Assembly: GCA_005281725.1 (NCBI GenBank)
Contig: SSBO01000012.1
Coordinates: 12,201,851-12,265,850 of the forward strand
Length of the DNA: 64,000 bases
Source: Wuchereria bancrofti
Taxonomy: Eukaryota > Nematoda > Chromadorea > Rhabditida > Onchocercidae
Direction: 5' to 3'
Shown: piece by piece, positions 1 to 14,700 of the stretch
How the letters are laid out: every line of letters begins with the position of its first letter
Numbering within the stretch: the stretch's first letter is position 1
Made by a program: the position numbers and the translations under genes
The notes under the pieces: generated by a model
The model's database searches: none
What the model was told of the DNA's origin: nothing
Seen by the model: the letters and a program-made list of their open reading frames with translations, nothing else

Positions 1-1540
1 TATCTGTTTGATAGCGTTTATTAAAATGTTCCCATCACCATATAGCACTAGAAAAGAACAATAATGCAAATTTTAGAGAAAATATTCAAAAACAACTATT
101 ATTAAGCAACGTTATTAACATCATAAACATAAAATTATATTTTACACATAAAAGTACCAAACCGAAATACTTACTACGACTTTCAATACAAGAATCTTTT
201 TTGGTAAAATTTGCGATAATCAAAATAGTGAGATCAGAGATTAAAATGACTCGATGTTAGTTTGAACATTTCGATAATATTTAGCATCCGTTATAATAAT
301 GTTTTTATTGTAAAGGAGGGGAAAGAAAATTAAACGAATCAAAAAATTTGTATACGTCTACCCGCTAAACTGATTATATGAAATGTGAAATATATGTTTA
401 CATAAATGTAATAGTACAACGACCGCAGATAGTTCTACTTTACTAACAGATAAATTTTGCTGTAAACAGCTTTGTTGCTTTCATTTACTAATAAATGAGC
501 AAAGTCCTTCCCATTGTGCTTCCAATGTATTTATATGTCGATATAGTACTTAAAGTTAAAAATTTTCAAACTCCTTGATTTTCTCGAATTTATCATACGA
601 CTAGGAACCAAAAAATGAGTTTTCTATGCATTCTCATATCAGATTATTATTCATAATTTATTTTGTACAACGTTTTGCATTCAGCATCACGCGCATAATG
701 CCAACAAATTAGTTTTACTAACAAAATAGTGTAAACAGGATTCTACAATTCATAAAAACCAAATATATCCAATCCACACACCTAAATCAGACTGATGACT
801 ATATAATAGTAACTGATAGCAGTAGTAGCAAACAATAATTTAATAATTAACGATAACAGCAATAATAATAATAATAGATAGTAAATGGTAGTGAATAACA
901 AATAACTGAGTAATAAATAAATTAAATAAATAATGTTTTGTTTGCATTGCACATGATCTGCTCACATCCTCCTCGTGGTCATTTGACAACTTAAAAAAAG
1001 AAAAAAAAACTCTAAAAGTCTCACTTTGGAACAATATTTACAACTATTCGATATTCGATTGCATGTAGCTGGATGTGGTCATCAACAACAATAGTTGTGA
1101 AATCCACATAATTTTCCACTAGACTGCAGATTTGCACTAGTTGGAATCCAATAATAAATAAATCTAAAATGATAATAATGCATATAACAGATATGCAAAA
1201 ACATTTTTCTATAGAAGAAACGAAGAAGAGAAAGAAATTCATATAAAATAACAATATATATATGGTCTTTCTGTAACGCGTTATTACTAAAATTGAAAAT
1301 AATAGACAGAGATAGAAGCTGATTACACAAAGGCTAACAACTTTATACGAAGAAATTCAAATGATGATATAGACAATTACCAAATCACAGATGAATTTTA
1401 TTTCAGATCCATAAAGAAGTAACAAACATTATTATAGTATCTAAATCTCTTAATTCCTCAAAAAATTTCTCATAACATTCAAAAAATGTCTTTTGGCAAA
1501 TCAAGAAAAAAAGATTATCAATTAAAATAAATATGATTTA
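1..1540. other. AT-rich stretch downstream of the mannosidase, no gene seen
   Basis: This stretch lies beyond the stop codon of the minus-strand mannosidase gene and is dominated by A/T runs. The short open frames on the minus strand around 840-1330 are low-complexity and rich in I, F and Y, with no family signature, so they are not called. The 3' UTR of the mannosidase probably occupies the right-hand part. Confidence 0.5.
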
Positions 1541-4500
1541 TCATAGCGCAAACAATCTTAGCAATAAAGTTTTTACCTCGAAAGCACGAAAATCTAAACT
1601 AACAAAACCTCCACATTGATTCCCTATCGCTGAATCATCAGTTTCAATGGGTAAAGAAGAGATTGTTCTTTCCAGACCATCACCCAAATCAACAGAAACA
1701 ATACGACTATGGTTAATTCTAAGTTTTACACTAACGCCGCCACCGAATGATTCAAATAAGCGGATAACCAATGTGTTGGCATCATCCTCGGCTGGTTTCA
1801 CAGTGTCAATAACAATACCTATAAGTAGGTGGTGGCATACACAGTTACAATTATAAATATTTCATATATTTTAGTTTTTTTTTTTTTTTTAGCAACTATG
1901 TCCTCAAATTAAATTACTCGGTAGCACAATTCACTAGCTATTCTGTAACTTTGTGAGCATACTGGTTTAATGATAGTTTAATGAGACACAGCATAAGAAA
2001 TTTTTACTGTAACAATAAGTAAATTTTGTCAGTAGTTTTATTAAAAAACAAATGAAGAGATCAAATAGTTAGGAAATCATATATTTGATTAATCCATATA
2101 AATAGTCTAAGCAATTTACCTAATAGAAAAAATTTAATTATTTCAAAAACGAATGAACAAACCGTCACTTCCATCAATTTTGAGAAATGATGAAAGCTTG
2201 TTTTTAGCAGGCCAATCATTAACAAAACGAGTAGGATTATTAAATTCGTAAGCCGCCCTCATGACGCTCAAATTCAAGTCATTACAAGGCTGTTGTATTG
2301 AACCGATGAAAGGATACAATGCATACGAAAACTAAAAATAATGAAAAACTGTAATTAAAAAACTTTCAAATAAAGCACGCCAATCCCACAAATTAAATAA
2401 GTTCTGTTAGTCAACGAAAACCATACATATCAAATTATTCTAACTGATAAAATTTTGTGCTAATGCACTGTCGCAGAATTAAAACATTACAGGCTTTAGT
2501 ACAAGTCAATGAGAAGGACACTGAATAACTAAAAGTTTTAACCATCCCAAGTTAAAAATTAAATTAATTTAGACTTACCTATGTTAACATGAGAAGTGAT
2601 GTTTATAAAAAGTTACAAAGTTCACATTTTTTCGCTTCACTCACTTCACATTTCTGTGCATTACAATTTATATTCACAAAATCAAATATCATCTTTATTG
2701 ATATCTACAGGAAAGGATAATGCGTTCAGTAAAACAACTGAAAATAAGACAAAAAATACTCTGTGCTCTCCCATATCAGCAGTATCATCCGGAACTTTAC
2801 TTGCTCGAAGCAAAGACAACGTCATGATATTGCCAGTACACGAATGACCGTATTTGCAGTTATTTAAAAGCGCAATGCCACGACCGAATTCAGTCACAGC
2901 CATCCATTTATGTCCAACAACTTCATACCTCAAATATTTTGAAATAAATGCAATATACAAGTTTTTATTAATTTGTTTCATATTGCCTTCAAAAGCGGCA
3001 GCATTGAAGCATATATTTTTTTTTTTTTGTTTTTGTTTCAGAGCAAGACCGGATTACAATTTTCCCACCTAAGATTGAAAATTTACCTAAACCTCCACAA
3101 TCATCTACGATGTTCTCTTGTACATCTTATAATGCAAATTTCCTGCATGATATTCCATCATGTAGATACTTGTCAAATTGTTTTGAATCATTTCGGAGTT
3201 TTTATGTTTCAGTAACAAAATTTGGTAGTTGGTAGTCAAATCTAGAAATTTAATAAAGTATTATATAACGAAAGAATGGAAACAATGTTAAATATTCGTG
3301 ACAAAGACAAAGGAAACTTACTTTGCAGCATCCCAAGAGGTATTTCGATGCGTTGGTCGTTTTACATGGCCAAATTGTATATCATAATAAGCATCCATAT
3401 CATAGACATTTGCCGGGAACTCAACCTAAAATAAGAAAAGCAATTGATGGATCTTTTTATTCTCTCAAAGAGATAGAAGATATGCTCAGGAGAGAAAGGA
3501 AATATGATAATATGATAGTGTAGTCCATGAAAACCAAAAATAGTACACTGGCGAAGGCAACTTATAAATATTTTGAATATCATTCTGATTAAAATACTAC
3601 TATAACTAACTTTTAAAAATTTATGCGATTCATGCCATTGCACCGTTGTATCGAAAATCAGATAAGGCAAATGTGCAAACATAGTAATATATTGCACTAA
3701 AGAGCTTTTTTCACTTATTGCAAATTCCACACGGATACAAGCTTCCAATGGTGTATTCTTGACTATAACTGCCTGCGAATCCTACAATCAGTACAGTTGT
3801 ATAATTTTTAAAATAGTATCAAATCAACGAACAAGAAAGGACAATTTTATTTCAATGTCAGAAGAAAGTGTTACTCATAAGAGGTAAGAACAACTGACCG
3901 AATTAAAAACTTGTTTTGTTTCCAGATGGTAATCCATCACATCCCATGCATCCCAAAAAAGTGGTACATCATCAAAAATGACAAATTGATTAGCGAAATT
4001 ATTTTCAGGAATTGCTGAGAAATTTTCTTTAACATTCCTCGCTTTGTTCACGCAGTGCGCTAATAGTTTCGTAATGCGACCCATCTAAATATAAATTAGT
4101 GTTCTCCAAAGCCTTTTTAAAATCAAGAAAATACAACTGGGACCAAACGAAGTGAATTTCTGAAGCTCGACAAATCGAAACACAGAAAAGTTGTCCTTCT
4201 ACAATAATGAGATTTACAATATGACAGAAAACCACAGAGAACGCCGTAATACCCGACAAGTGCTTAATGAGCTTACTCAGTTTCGAACTATCCGTACTAA
4301 TCAGTAAAGAGGAGCAATCTGCTTACTTTTTTCTATTTTATTGCTGAATTCAAGAAACTTCATCGGATTATTGCGACATTACCTTATCAATGGATGCAGT
4401 AATATAACGATTTTGCAGTTTGAATTCACTATCATCTCCTAAAGCCAATGGTTTATTGCTCAAAGGTAACTTGAATAATTCAAGTTCGTTCAAATGCATA

Positions 4501-7500
4501 ATGGAAAACGGTTCCAAAAGTAGAAGGCGATTATTGTGAAATAAAATTCTTTGCCAATTACAACTGTTAATTACCCACTCATTTGGTGTTTTTTCATAGC
4601 TTCCACCTGCAATACTTTTTATTGAAAAATCATTCACTTTATCAAACATGAAGTATTTAATGGATTAGAAAAAATTACAGTTTAGTGCAAGCTTTAAGCC
4701 TACATACCTTTCCACTTCAATTGTCTTCCATCATCAGCAGCAAGCTCGTCCAATAAAACATTGTAAATCTCAACTGCATCGGCTACTACTTCCTTAATAC
4801 AACTTCCTGGGAGAACATCATGGAACTGATTGAGTAAAAAACGTTGCCACTGCGATGTGAGAGATTTGCTCTCATTAAATTCAAGAAGTGACATCGACTA
4901 AAGAAAAGAAAATAAGTTAACATAAGTTACTATAAATACTTAGAATAACAAAAATATCTGAAACAAATTGCTTCACATTTAAGAGTAACAAATGTTGCCA
5001 CGCAATTTGTGATCCTTTAGAATGCTTCTATTGTTAGCACTAGTCTCCACGCTACTGTTTTGTTTCTCACTACAGAAATCAAAAAATATGCTACAGTGTT
5101 CCAAGGAGTATATTACACTTCACTGAAGCATGAAATTAAGCTTTAAAATCTTTGGAATGGTTCACATCAGTAAATTAGTCCATAATTCATTTCAGAATTG
5201 AAAAAAAATTTAAATCTACATCTGGCACCTGCAGAAATTCATGATCCTTTAAAATACTTTCTAACAGCCTGTTCATCTTCTTGATTCTGGCTTGTGTAGT
5301 ATATGTTGCATTATGCAATTCCAAATATAATTCGCCTTTCCAACTACATAAATTATCCAAATCTTTTGCCAGCTAAAAAAAAATGACCAGAAATAGAAAT
5401 TATGATTTATAAAACAAGAAAAAATTTACACATTTTGAGAACCTCAATGAAGAATTCCTGAGGTGTTGCATGCTGTACTCGAGGTACTCCATCACAATCT
5501 ACTAAACGTTCAGCTCTTTTCAACATATCTTCATTCGGACCTCCACCACCATCCCCAAATCCGTACAGCATCATTGCTATATTGGAACGCCCGTGGTCTG
5601 TAAAATTATGTCGAGAATCCAAACATTCTTTCACTGTAATCTGAAAACAATTTCATATAATCAAAGATATAAGATACTACCACTTATTCTGACGCCTCCA
5701 AAGCAATACTTATATTCCTAATTATGTGTTTTAGAAAGATAATCATATGAAATAAATTTACTTGTGATACGTAATGATTTGGAGGGAAATGAGCGATTAC
5801 GTATGTACCATCTATCCCAATCCAACGAAACGAATGATGCGGGAATTTGTTGACTATTGACCAGCTCATTTTTTGAGTGACAAAATATTGCATTCCACAG
5901 TGTTGCATTATTTGCGGGAGCTGTGCAGAATAACCAAATGTATCGGGCAACCAAAATATTTCTGAGAAACTAAAAATTCTAGTTTATTAGTAAGAAGAAA
6001 TATAGACCAAAACACAGACATTATCAATACGAATATGAACTTTCATCTCTGTATTGTTCAATATCACACTGTTTTATTCTTTGGCTGAAACTTAATCTCT
6101 GGCCATATTTGAATGCACAGCAATGTATAATTAAGAAAGCACAACTTACACACCGCAAAACTTCTTGAATTCTCGTTGCCCATATAATAATTGCCTAATC
6201 ATACTCTCACCACTAGGCAAATTTCCGTCCATTTCAACCCAAGCTCCTCCAACCGCGACAAATCGCCCGTCTGCTGCGAAATCTTGCATATCTTCATAAA
6301 GAGTTGGGTAGGACTCTTTCAACCATACTAACTACAAATATTCTAGATTAATTATTCCACTTTCATTTTGTTGTGAAGTTTGCAAAACCCAAACTAAGTC
6401 GCTACCACCATAATAAATCCTTACTTGTTGCGCTTGTGAAACTACAAATTTCATCTTCTTGTATTTCTCCATTAAACGCAGAGTTGCAGACCAACTTCGA
6501 GCACATTTTCTCCGTGTTTCTCGGTAACTAAATGCAAGACAAGTAAAAAAACTGCACAGAATTTGCTGAAATTTAAAAAAGTCTCAAAAAAATATATGAA
6601 AGGAAAAAAAAGATAATTACCGCCATAACCACGCAGTATCAATGTGACAATTACCCACTGCATACAGCGCCATCTGACTTCCACTATTTGGTTGACGAAA
6701 AAAATTTTCAGCTTGTAAATGACATTCCATTTGTACATCCAGTGAAAAGTCTGATAAAACAAGGCAATTAATCTGAAATATTAAGTAAGAAGTGACGAAA
6801 TTTCACATCTCAAAAGAAAGTGTAACTAGCAAATGCATTACCATATCGTTGGCCACATACAAGGCCTGATATCGTCTTGCTCCTTCTTTTGGCAACATTT
6901 TTGACATCTCCAACAGAAGTTCAAAGTCGATGATAAGATCGTGAACTGTTGCACGGTATTCTGCTAATTCACAGCGTTTCAACTATAATAGTCCTTCTGT
7001 TTATGATTTTCTTCGAGTGGTATTTTTTGCCAGCCATAAGAAGCATTTTAAATGATATATATGGAACCGATTAGTACTTCGAATAGTTTATCCATCTTCA
7101 CAGGTCCTATTGCATTACCATCACCATCACCAAACCGATCGCTACATGATGCCTCGACGTAAAATCTTTGTGTAGTCGGAGAAATAGAAATTGCAAGATC
7201 TGTACGTCCAAAATCCGGTGACAAACCTGAAAGTAGAAACGTTACGAAATACTTTAACCAAACTCTGTCACGAATTAAATTTAATTTAGTATAACTGGTA
7301 AAGAACAGTTAACGTTTCTAAAGAAGTTAATTTATCCAGGATTTCAGTGACCTATAAAGTGTGCGAAGTCTGGAGTACTCTGTCACACAACGTCTCGAAT
7401 AATTAAATATGGATTATTATAGGTCGTGCACTACTATCAAACCAAAATTAGCAGGCCAGAATCAAACTAACACCTTTTATTGGTTGACCATCTGCGGACC

Positions 7501-8272
7501 ATAGAAGCGCTTCGCAATTAGGATCGAAGCGTAACACAATTTTCGTTTCATTCCTGCAGTTCTCGGGTACAGTGATATCAACTTGAAACCAATGCGTTGT
7601 CCAAGTTGGACCAAACTTGAATCCCACATCTACTTCTGCACCTGAAATGTAATTTTTAACTTAGATCAGCTTGATTTCTACTATCCAAAAATCAGAGATA
7701 TTTCCAATGTATGCTAACAATTTTGAAGCTAAAACATGAAAGAATGAACTATCACGAGGATAAGAAAAGAACATTATTAACTTGAATGTAATAAAATAAA
7801 GCACCAAGTTACATATGATTTTACTTGAAAATGAAAACCAAATGATGGAACCAAATCTTAAATATATGAAATGAATAAGATAAAATAATTACTTGGAGAT
7901 ATCTAAATAAAAACATCTACAAATAAATCTGAAATCTTTAAATAAAGATTTTCGAAGAACTTTAAATGAAGTATTAAAACTGATATATAATATAAAGACG
8001 TGAATTAAACTACAAAAATGAAACAGTAACCAATATTAACTGTTATCTCAATAGCTACCTCGAAAAGAAAGAGCCTCGACAGCTTCATGAAATGTTACAA
8101 TATCGGAACCAAAATCATAATGTTTCACATGGATCGGATAGGACTGTCCATAAAGACGACCACGTAAGTTGCAATCTTTGAAGTGATGTTCGGAGATGAA
8201 TTTCTCTACTCGTTCAACGGTTGTACGTTCATTTTTGAACAGTGCAGCCTTGTAAGTAAGTGTTTTATTCAT
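1541..8272 (-). CDS. MAN2C1: Alpha-mannosidase, glycosyl hydrolase family 38 (MAN2C1-type, cytosolic)
   Basis: Multi-exon gene for the class 2C alpha-mannosidase, which in other animals trims free oligomannose glycans in the cytosol. Exon 1 (8272-8059) encodes the conserved NLRGRLYGQ block. Later exons, about: 7642-7474, 7227-7085, 6983-6842, 6774-6620, 6525-6427, 6333-6145, 5969-5761, 5641-5443, 5373-5229, 4897-4707, 4653-4384, 4086-3898, 3783-3613, 3424-3322, 2933-2773, 2332-2161 and 1819-1541. Visible GH38 signatures are HIDTAWLW (zinc-binding H and D, exon near 6650), [24 protein letters not shown] (the D is the family's nucleophile), QFHDVLPGS and [17 protein letters not shown]. The C-terminal beta-rich region reads to a TGA at 1541-1543. 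No signal peptide is visible, as expected for the cytosolic subclass. Summed length is roughly 1,060 residues, close to the human protein. No frameshift or missing catalytic residue was seen. The start is the first ATG before the conserved N-terminal block. Confidence 0.95.
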
Positions 8273-8458
8273 TGTTACGTCTCCTGAAATAATCAGAATT
8301 ATGATTAGATACGGTGATAACCAGCACTGATCTAGATTGGTATATCGAATATGGCTTATTTCAAAGAAAAGCTCACTCTATAATATATGTGATCTATTAC
8401 TTTTCCCCCATCAATCCTTACTATCAAAAATGAAATGAATAATTCCACGAAATCTCAT

Positions 8459-8580
8459 CATTACCATAATCACAATCTTATCATAATCACAATCACAATG
8501 AGTGATCGCAACCATAATCACAACCATAATAAATGATTGGAATCATAATCACAATCATAATAAATGATTCCGCGAAATCT
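8459..8580. repeat. Degenerate tandem repeat (AATCACAATCATAAT-like units)
   Basis: Units such as AATCATAATCACAATCATAA recur with small changes, and a roughly 50-bp segment ending AATAAATGATT repeats imperfectly. It is a simple-sequence block with no coding potential. Confidence 0.7.
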
Positions 8581-9019
8581 TCCTAACGAATTCCTCCAAC
8601 AGCAGAAAGTACACCCATCCCTGCTGACAGTAACAAACTTTCTCATCATCATTTTTTAATGGCTCGGGTTACTTAGCTAATTTTACAATCCATTAAAATT
8701 TATTATTCTCTGCTCTCTCTAATTTAATCGCATTCTTTCTTTACTTACATTGTCTGCAACTACGAACGAACATAGTCTCTCTCTCCATATCACTATAGCT
8801 GATCATAGTATTATTTCAGGAATTTCCAATTAATTTACGAGAAATTATTGAAAATCTTTGAAATAAAATTTGAATTTCAATTTAAGAAATTTCATCGTGT
8901 TATGGCAAGTAAAACAGTCAGTAGCACTATGTGAATATTTTAATTTTACTTAAAATTTCCTTTCTAATGCACGAATGATACTGTCGCTAATTCTGTTAAA
9001 ACATGATTAAAATAATATT

Positions 9020-9175
9020 ACCATCGACGAGATCGTAATCATAAGCATAATCATAATTATGATCATAGTCATAATCGTAGTCATAATCACAACTAAAATC
9101 ATAACCACAATTATAATCATAATCATGATTTTAATTATAATCAGAATCATAATCACAATTACAATCATATATAAC
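9020..9175. repeat. Degenerate tandem repeat (CATAATCATAATC-like units)
   Basis: Alternating ATCATAAT and ATCACAAT units run for about 150 bases. This is the same composition as the block at 8.5 kb, suggesting a shared origin. The plus-strand frame through it is an isoleucine/threonine shadow. Confidence 0.7.
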
Positions 9176-9504
9176 ATTGATACAGTCTTGTTTGTTACTC
9201 AGAAATCTTTTACAATCATCTCATACTTCTCATTTAATCTATTCAGGAATATATTATTCGATAATAAATTTTCAACACATACTAATATTCATGTTAGAGT
9301 TAGAAAGTTAAAATGTAAATTTCTAATGGAATTTTATTATCATTCTAATTGATTCACTTATTTCAGTTGTCTCTTAGCTCTATTTTGTTAATTTATTAAT
9401 TATTGAATCCACGATTATTCCGTCTTTTGTTTCTTTTTTCTTCTGCATTAATTATGCATATATAAAACAAAGAAATAAATCAATGTTGTACATCATAGTA
9501 CTAC

Positions 9505-10260
9505 GAAATGTTAAATTATACTTAGCATTTCACTGTCATTATGTAGCAAAATTCTAGTAAACAGAGTTTTCATCCTTCATTTGTAAACAATCAGATGCAT
9601 TGAACAATAATTAATTCGATTAAATTGAATAGTTTCAATAATAAAATTATAATCAAATTTGCTTGAGTAAATATGCTTATGGCTAAAATTGTGTAAACAA
9701 AAGTAATCAAAAATGTGCCTTGTCGAGTGATCTCATCACATTTTATAAAACCTGAATTTGAGTCATGCAGTACTGATTATGGACCCACTCCAATGGTACT
9801 CAATGGTACTGGTTATGGATCCACTCCAATAGTCCAATTCAAGGATACTAGTAATTATGTAAGTGAGATATTGCAAACAAATTGATTATTACTTTTTACT
9901 TTCTATCAACAACTCTTCTGCCTTTCCTCCTATTTCGCATTGTAAAATTTGCCCGACCGTCAATTTTGCGCAAAAATAAATGAACGAAAAAGGACAGAAC
10001 TCCTTTTCACAAAAGAGACGATGTATATGGGCGCCACTCGAAAAACCGCTTAGCGATGCATTACAGAAATACTGTCACTTTGTTGCCAGGTTCGGTATTT
10101 CCGGTTGTCAGTTCAAAATGAACAATAATAGAAGATAAGCGAAATTTGATATGAATTTGAAATCCAAATTAAAATCAGTTCAATTGCTCTTAAGGACTGA
10201 TTCGACTAAGTTCATTTCTTATTTCCGATTATAAAGATGAGTACAAGCCATTCTTATTTA
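9505..10260 (+). repeat. Left arm of a large inverted repeat flanking the patched-like gene
   Basis: The 756 bases from GAAATGTTAAATTATAC to CCATTCTTATTTA reappear in reverse complement at 17873-18641. By eye there are only a few substitutions plus one gap of about 12 bases near the block CCACTCCAATAGT. Homology stops abruptly at both ends. No terminal inverted repeat or target duplication was found around the arm, and no open frame of note lies inside it. Confidence 0.93.
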
Positions 10261-10607
10261 GCACATTAAATCCGTCTCCTGTCTTTGCTTGTCTCCAACT
10301 AATTGATCTTGCGAAAAATTAACTCAAAGACTCAAAGAATTTTTCTTAATTCCTAGTTTGCAAGTAAAAGATTTAGCTGGTAGTTGTTCTTTAACCTTTC
10401 TATGGCAGTCTTTGAACATCTCGAAATTAAATTATCATTTTAACTCTGTCAATAATTTGTCCAAAAATCGGGTATAATTTTGAATTTATCATATAAGTTT
10501 GTGAGCTATTACAGTAGAACTTATCGTCAAAAATTTTCGACATTGTTTCTCTGATACGTTATTCTGATGGACACATACTAGCAAAAATGAAATTGTTAAT
10601 AAAATTT

Positions 10608-11661
10608 TTATTTCTCTATTCGACATGACTTAAACCACAAATAAAATGCATGAATTTGCATTAGAAATAATGGTAGAAATAGAAGTGCATGCACAGTGCC
10701 TGAAAATGAGAAATGAATTGTGGAATTCTTATGAAACGGTTAATGAAAACATCAAAAATTCTGCAAATGATGAAATGCTGGAATAGGCATTAGAATATTC
10801 CAACATTTCATCGTTTAAACGATAATATATACAGAAAACATGTCACCTGGTAAAAAGTTCAGTCTTATTAACCTTGTCAAATAGATCAAGGAATTGAAAT
10901 TTCTGGAGATAAAACTTTTAATAACACAGATATTTAGAGATTCTTGACTTAAAAACTTGAGAATTCTGAACATTTGTGTAATTAAAGTTAAGTAGCACTT
11001 TTTTTTTTAATTTCTTACTTCTTTCTTTTGAAATACAAATTTTTAGTTATTATTTTTTAAGTAGTTATCCAACAGATAGAATCTATAATCCCCATAAGAA
11101 GTAGCGAATTTCTAGTCTTATTCAAAGATAGTGGTTGCCTAACCTTTTTAAATAGTAAGAATTGTGGAGCTAATTTGAAAAGTTAGCGCATTTTAAATTA
11201 GCTGAAGACCGTAAAATTAGAAAAGTTTTTGTCGACTTTTTCTTAATCATTTCAGTACATTTTACTGAATTAATTAATTAACTAAAACAAATACAAAGAA
11301 TAAATTCTAGTCACATACTAATGATTACTTTACGAATAAAATTTCCGAGCAAACTATAAACTAATAAATAACTTAAAGATTATAAGTGCACGAATATTTC
11401 GCATAGACACTTTTTTTCTTAAATCATATTTCAAAAAGATCTTGTTCATAAAATGTTTTACTATATATATTAAACTAACGAAAAAGGCTAACTTACCGAA
11501 AACGATAATTAGCATAACAGTTTTGAAGCATACTTTCACAATATACAAATTTATTGTAGCCAATGGTAAAATGCCAAGTAAAATAGATATCGATGCTTGC
11601 AAAATAGGCCAACCAACGGTTTCTAATGTTCCACTTAATTGCTTATATGGAATACTACAAA

Positions 11662-11715
<54 letters not shown>

Positions 11716-14700
11716 TTCTCATATGTGTAATGATTAGCAAACAATTACATTAATTTTTTTTGGCAAATAATTATATCAATATTTTTTTCTTTGTTGCTTA
11801 CTTTTTATCGTTTAATTGGTTATCAGTTTGTGATATGTAACTATAAGTGATATGAATTGCAAAATCAACGCTAAATCCAACAGACATTGCAATTGTTATC
11901 ATTGAAATAGCATCTAAATTGACATTCCAAAATGTCATAAATCCCATTATTCCCAAAGCAATTGATCCTACTGTTAATGCAATTGCGAGAGCGCAAAATG
12001 GTTGAGGAATTACCAATAATGAAATTGGTATAATAACCACTAAAAAGAAAAAAAGAATTGAAAGAGTTGTTTATTGCAAAAGTATAAGCAAATAAACAAA
12101 CAAGCAAATGATTTGGTGATTAATGTTGAAATCAATATCTCATGGTTGTATTTTAAAAAAAGAAAAAAACGAACAATTAATAAATTGAACTCAATTATTG
12201 CTTATTTATAAGTTAGAACATTTTAATTTCCATTATTATTTTAGTCACCATTAGGAGGAGGACTTGCCTTCATTATTACTATTTCATTATCTTTTATCAT
12301 TTTATTATCTAATCTAATTTTTGTTTTACTATCCCTATTATCTATATCTAAAAATGCTGTAATATAATATTATTATCTAATGTTTTGTTCTTTTTTTTGG
12401 ATTTGAAAACAAAAATTCACTTATTTAATTTAATTCAAGAAATACATTTGCAATTTAAAGAACAAAAAAAGTTTTTTTCCATTTCTTAGTCATACCAACA
12501 GAAATGAATAAATCCTGCAATGTTTGAGGCCAAATTACGTTCAATTGATCAGCTAATTGCCATAAAAGAGAATATGTTGTAATATTATATTGTGTTTCGT
12601 ATCGCTTTGCTATGCTTCTGAATGTATATAAATTTTAATTGATTGATAATATTCTAAGAATTCCTAAGGATCACTAAAATGTAGTATTACTTACTACCTT
12701 TACAGAAAAGAAAATCAAAATATGAAAATATATGTGGAGGTGTAATTAAAATCAAAATATGGAGGTGTAATTAGCTTACTACAGAGATCTCTTCACTTCT
12801 CGAAAAAAAGTTACTTTAAAATATCTAAAGTTTTCCTAAATAGAAAAGTGTTAAATATTAATATCATCAAAACAAACAGTGCTATTAAAAATGAAATGAT
12901 CAAAGGTGATGAGACTTAATTACCTGATCTGTTCAGCGCATTGCATAACTAATTGTGAAGAATATTTCGGTATGTCAACAATTTGAGTGGACAATCGAAA
13001 TGCTTGTATGGTCCCATTGTCACGCAATAAAATATCATAACGATATTTATCACTAGCCAATAAAAATGGCTGTAAATTTTCCTCGAATTCCTATATAAAT
13101 TCATTGTGATAACAACAATAGCCGTTATGTTTTTGTTTCTTGAAATTTTAGAATGGAAAAATTTTTGGATTAGTTGTTCAAAGTTTAAAGGTTAGAATTT
13201 GGCAGTTGCAAATTGAAACGTTCATTTTCAAATTTTATAATTTGCTTCTAAAAACAACTTAAAAAACGTTATTCAACTATTGTATTACAACATATTCTTA
13301 CTTTTAACCTAACTAAATTTTAATAGCGTTCAAAATTTGTTAGATCGATTGTATTGTTAAATCAAAAAAAAAAAGGGAGAATTTATTGCAAATATACAAA
13401 TGTCAACCTCTTTATCATTTTGTAAAATATTCCAAGACTGAGCGTCAAATCCAAGATCACTAATAAAATCTTTGTAAGCAAAATACCAAAATTCTGTTGT
13501 ATGTCTTCCACTACTGCAAGTGGTATTTTCAAATTCTTCCACAACTTTCAAAAATCTAATCCTGTCATTTTTTTGTGACATATCGGGCGGTTTCATCACT
13601 GCTATTTCAATTGCCGGCATTTTGTAATTGAAAAATTCTGCTCGTAGTTCCAGAAATTTTTTGGCTGATGAATTAGTTCTAAGAAGATTGGTTACCTGAA
13701 ATTTAATCTTTTTTAACCTTCATGAAAGATAACTTACCTATTGAATTTTAAATGCTATTTTTATAAAGTGAAGTAAATATACAACGATAGTGTTTCGTTT
13801 GTTCCAGTCATTCTTTTGACCACATCTCGAGCACAAGACAGAAATAATTTAACAATTAATATGCTGAATCACTTAATATTTTTGTGAATTTAAAATTTTA
13901 TCAAAATTTTTAAACCCACATTCTTTGCATAAACATTTTATCAAAATTCGGATAGCCTTTGATCAAAACTTACATCAAATCCAACTTTCAACTTTTTAAT
14001 CCCAATTACTGCTGTGAGAAGGTAAATGATAAACAAGATAAATGCAATAATTCGAATTGTCCTGCATGCAAGAAATGGCGCATAATAATTTCTGATGAAT
14101 TGACGGTATCCAAGTTCAGTGTTGCACAATTTCATCTGATAAAATAAACTAACAATTTTTGGATTGAAAATGTTGAATTTTACTGATGGATTAAATTAGA
14201 ATCATTTGCAAAATTTCTTTCCTGTCAGCTACTTTACTTCAGTAACATAATTTCATAGAAACTTCAACTTTGAGTTATAAAATTGAAATCATAAAAATTA
14301 TCAACAGCCATTATATTGCGTACATATTAAATATATAATAACTTTAAAAATAGTTATTTACGAATTAAACTAATTAAGCAGAAACTAAACTATGATCAAT
14401 TAATTTCTAAGCCTAACTTTGTTAAACACTTATTATGTAAGTTGTTGTCAAGTAAATTTCATTACTGATTCTACTAAATACAGATGAACGTTATGCATTC
14501 CCATGGAATATTAAGATGAAAAAATCCATAATCTTGAGGGACTGCAGATGAAGATAGATCCTGAAATCTTAAACGCTAAAGCCTAGATGCTAGGAGAACA
14601 CTAAAATCTTTTTAAATTTTAAAGTATGACATTGTCTTGAATAGCAACTTATGACCTTAGCATTATTGCATACTTTCTTAGAATTATTTTCACATTTAGA

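Larger units (their letters stand above)
8273..9504. other. Upstream region of the mannosidase with CATAAT-type tandem repeats
   Basis: No gene is seen here. Two blocks are built from short degenerate units resembling ATAATCACAATC: about 8459-8580 and about 9020-9175. Open frames across them are isoleucine-rich artefacts. Mannosidase promoter elements must lie near 8273-8500, but no specific motif can be supported. Confidence 0.5.

Noticed and set aside
2596..3748. Plus-strand and overlapping minus-strand frames within the mannosidase gene
   Set aside because: The exons in the correct frame match conserved GH38 sequence. The others are antisense or intron read-through shadows.
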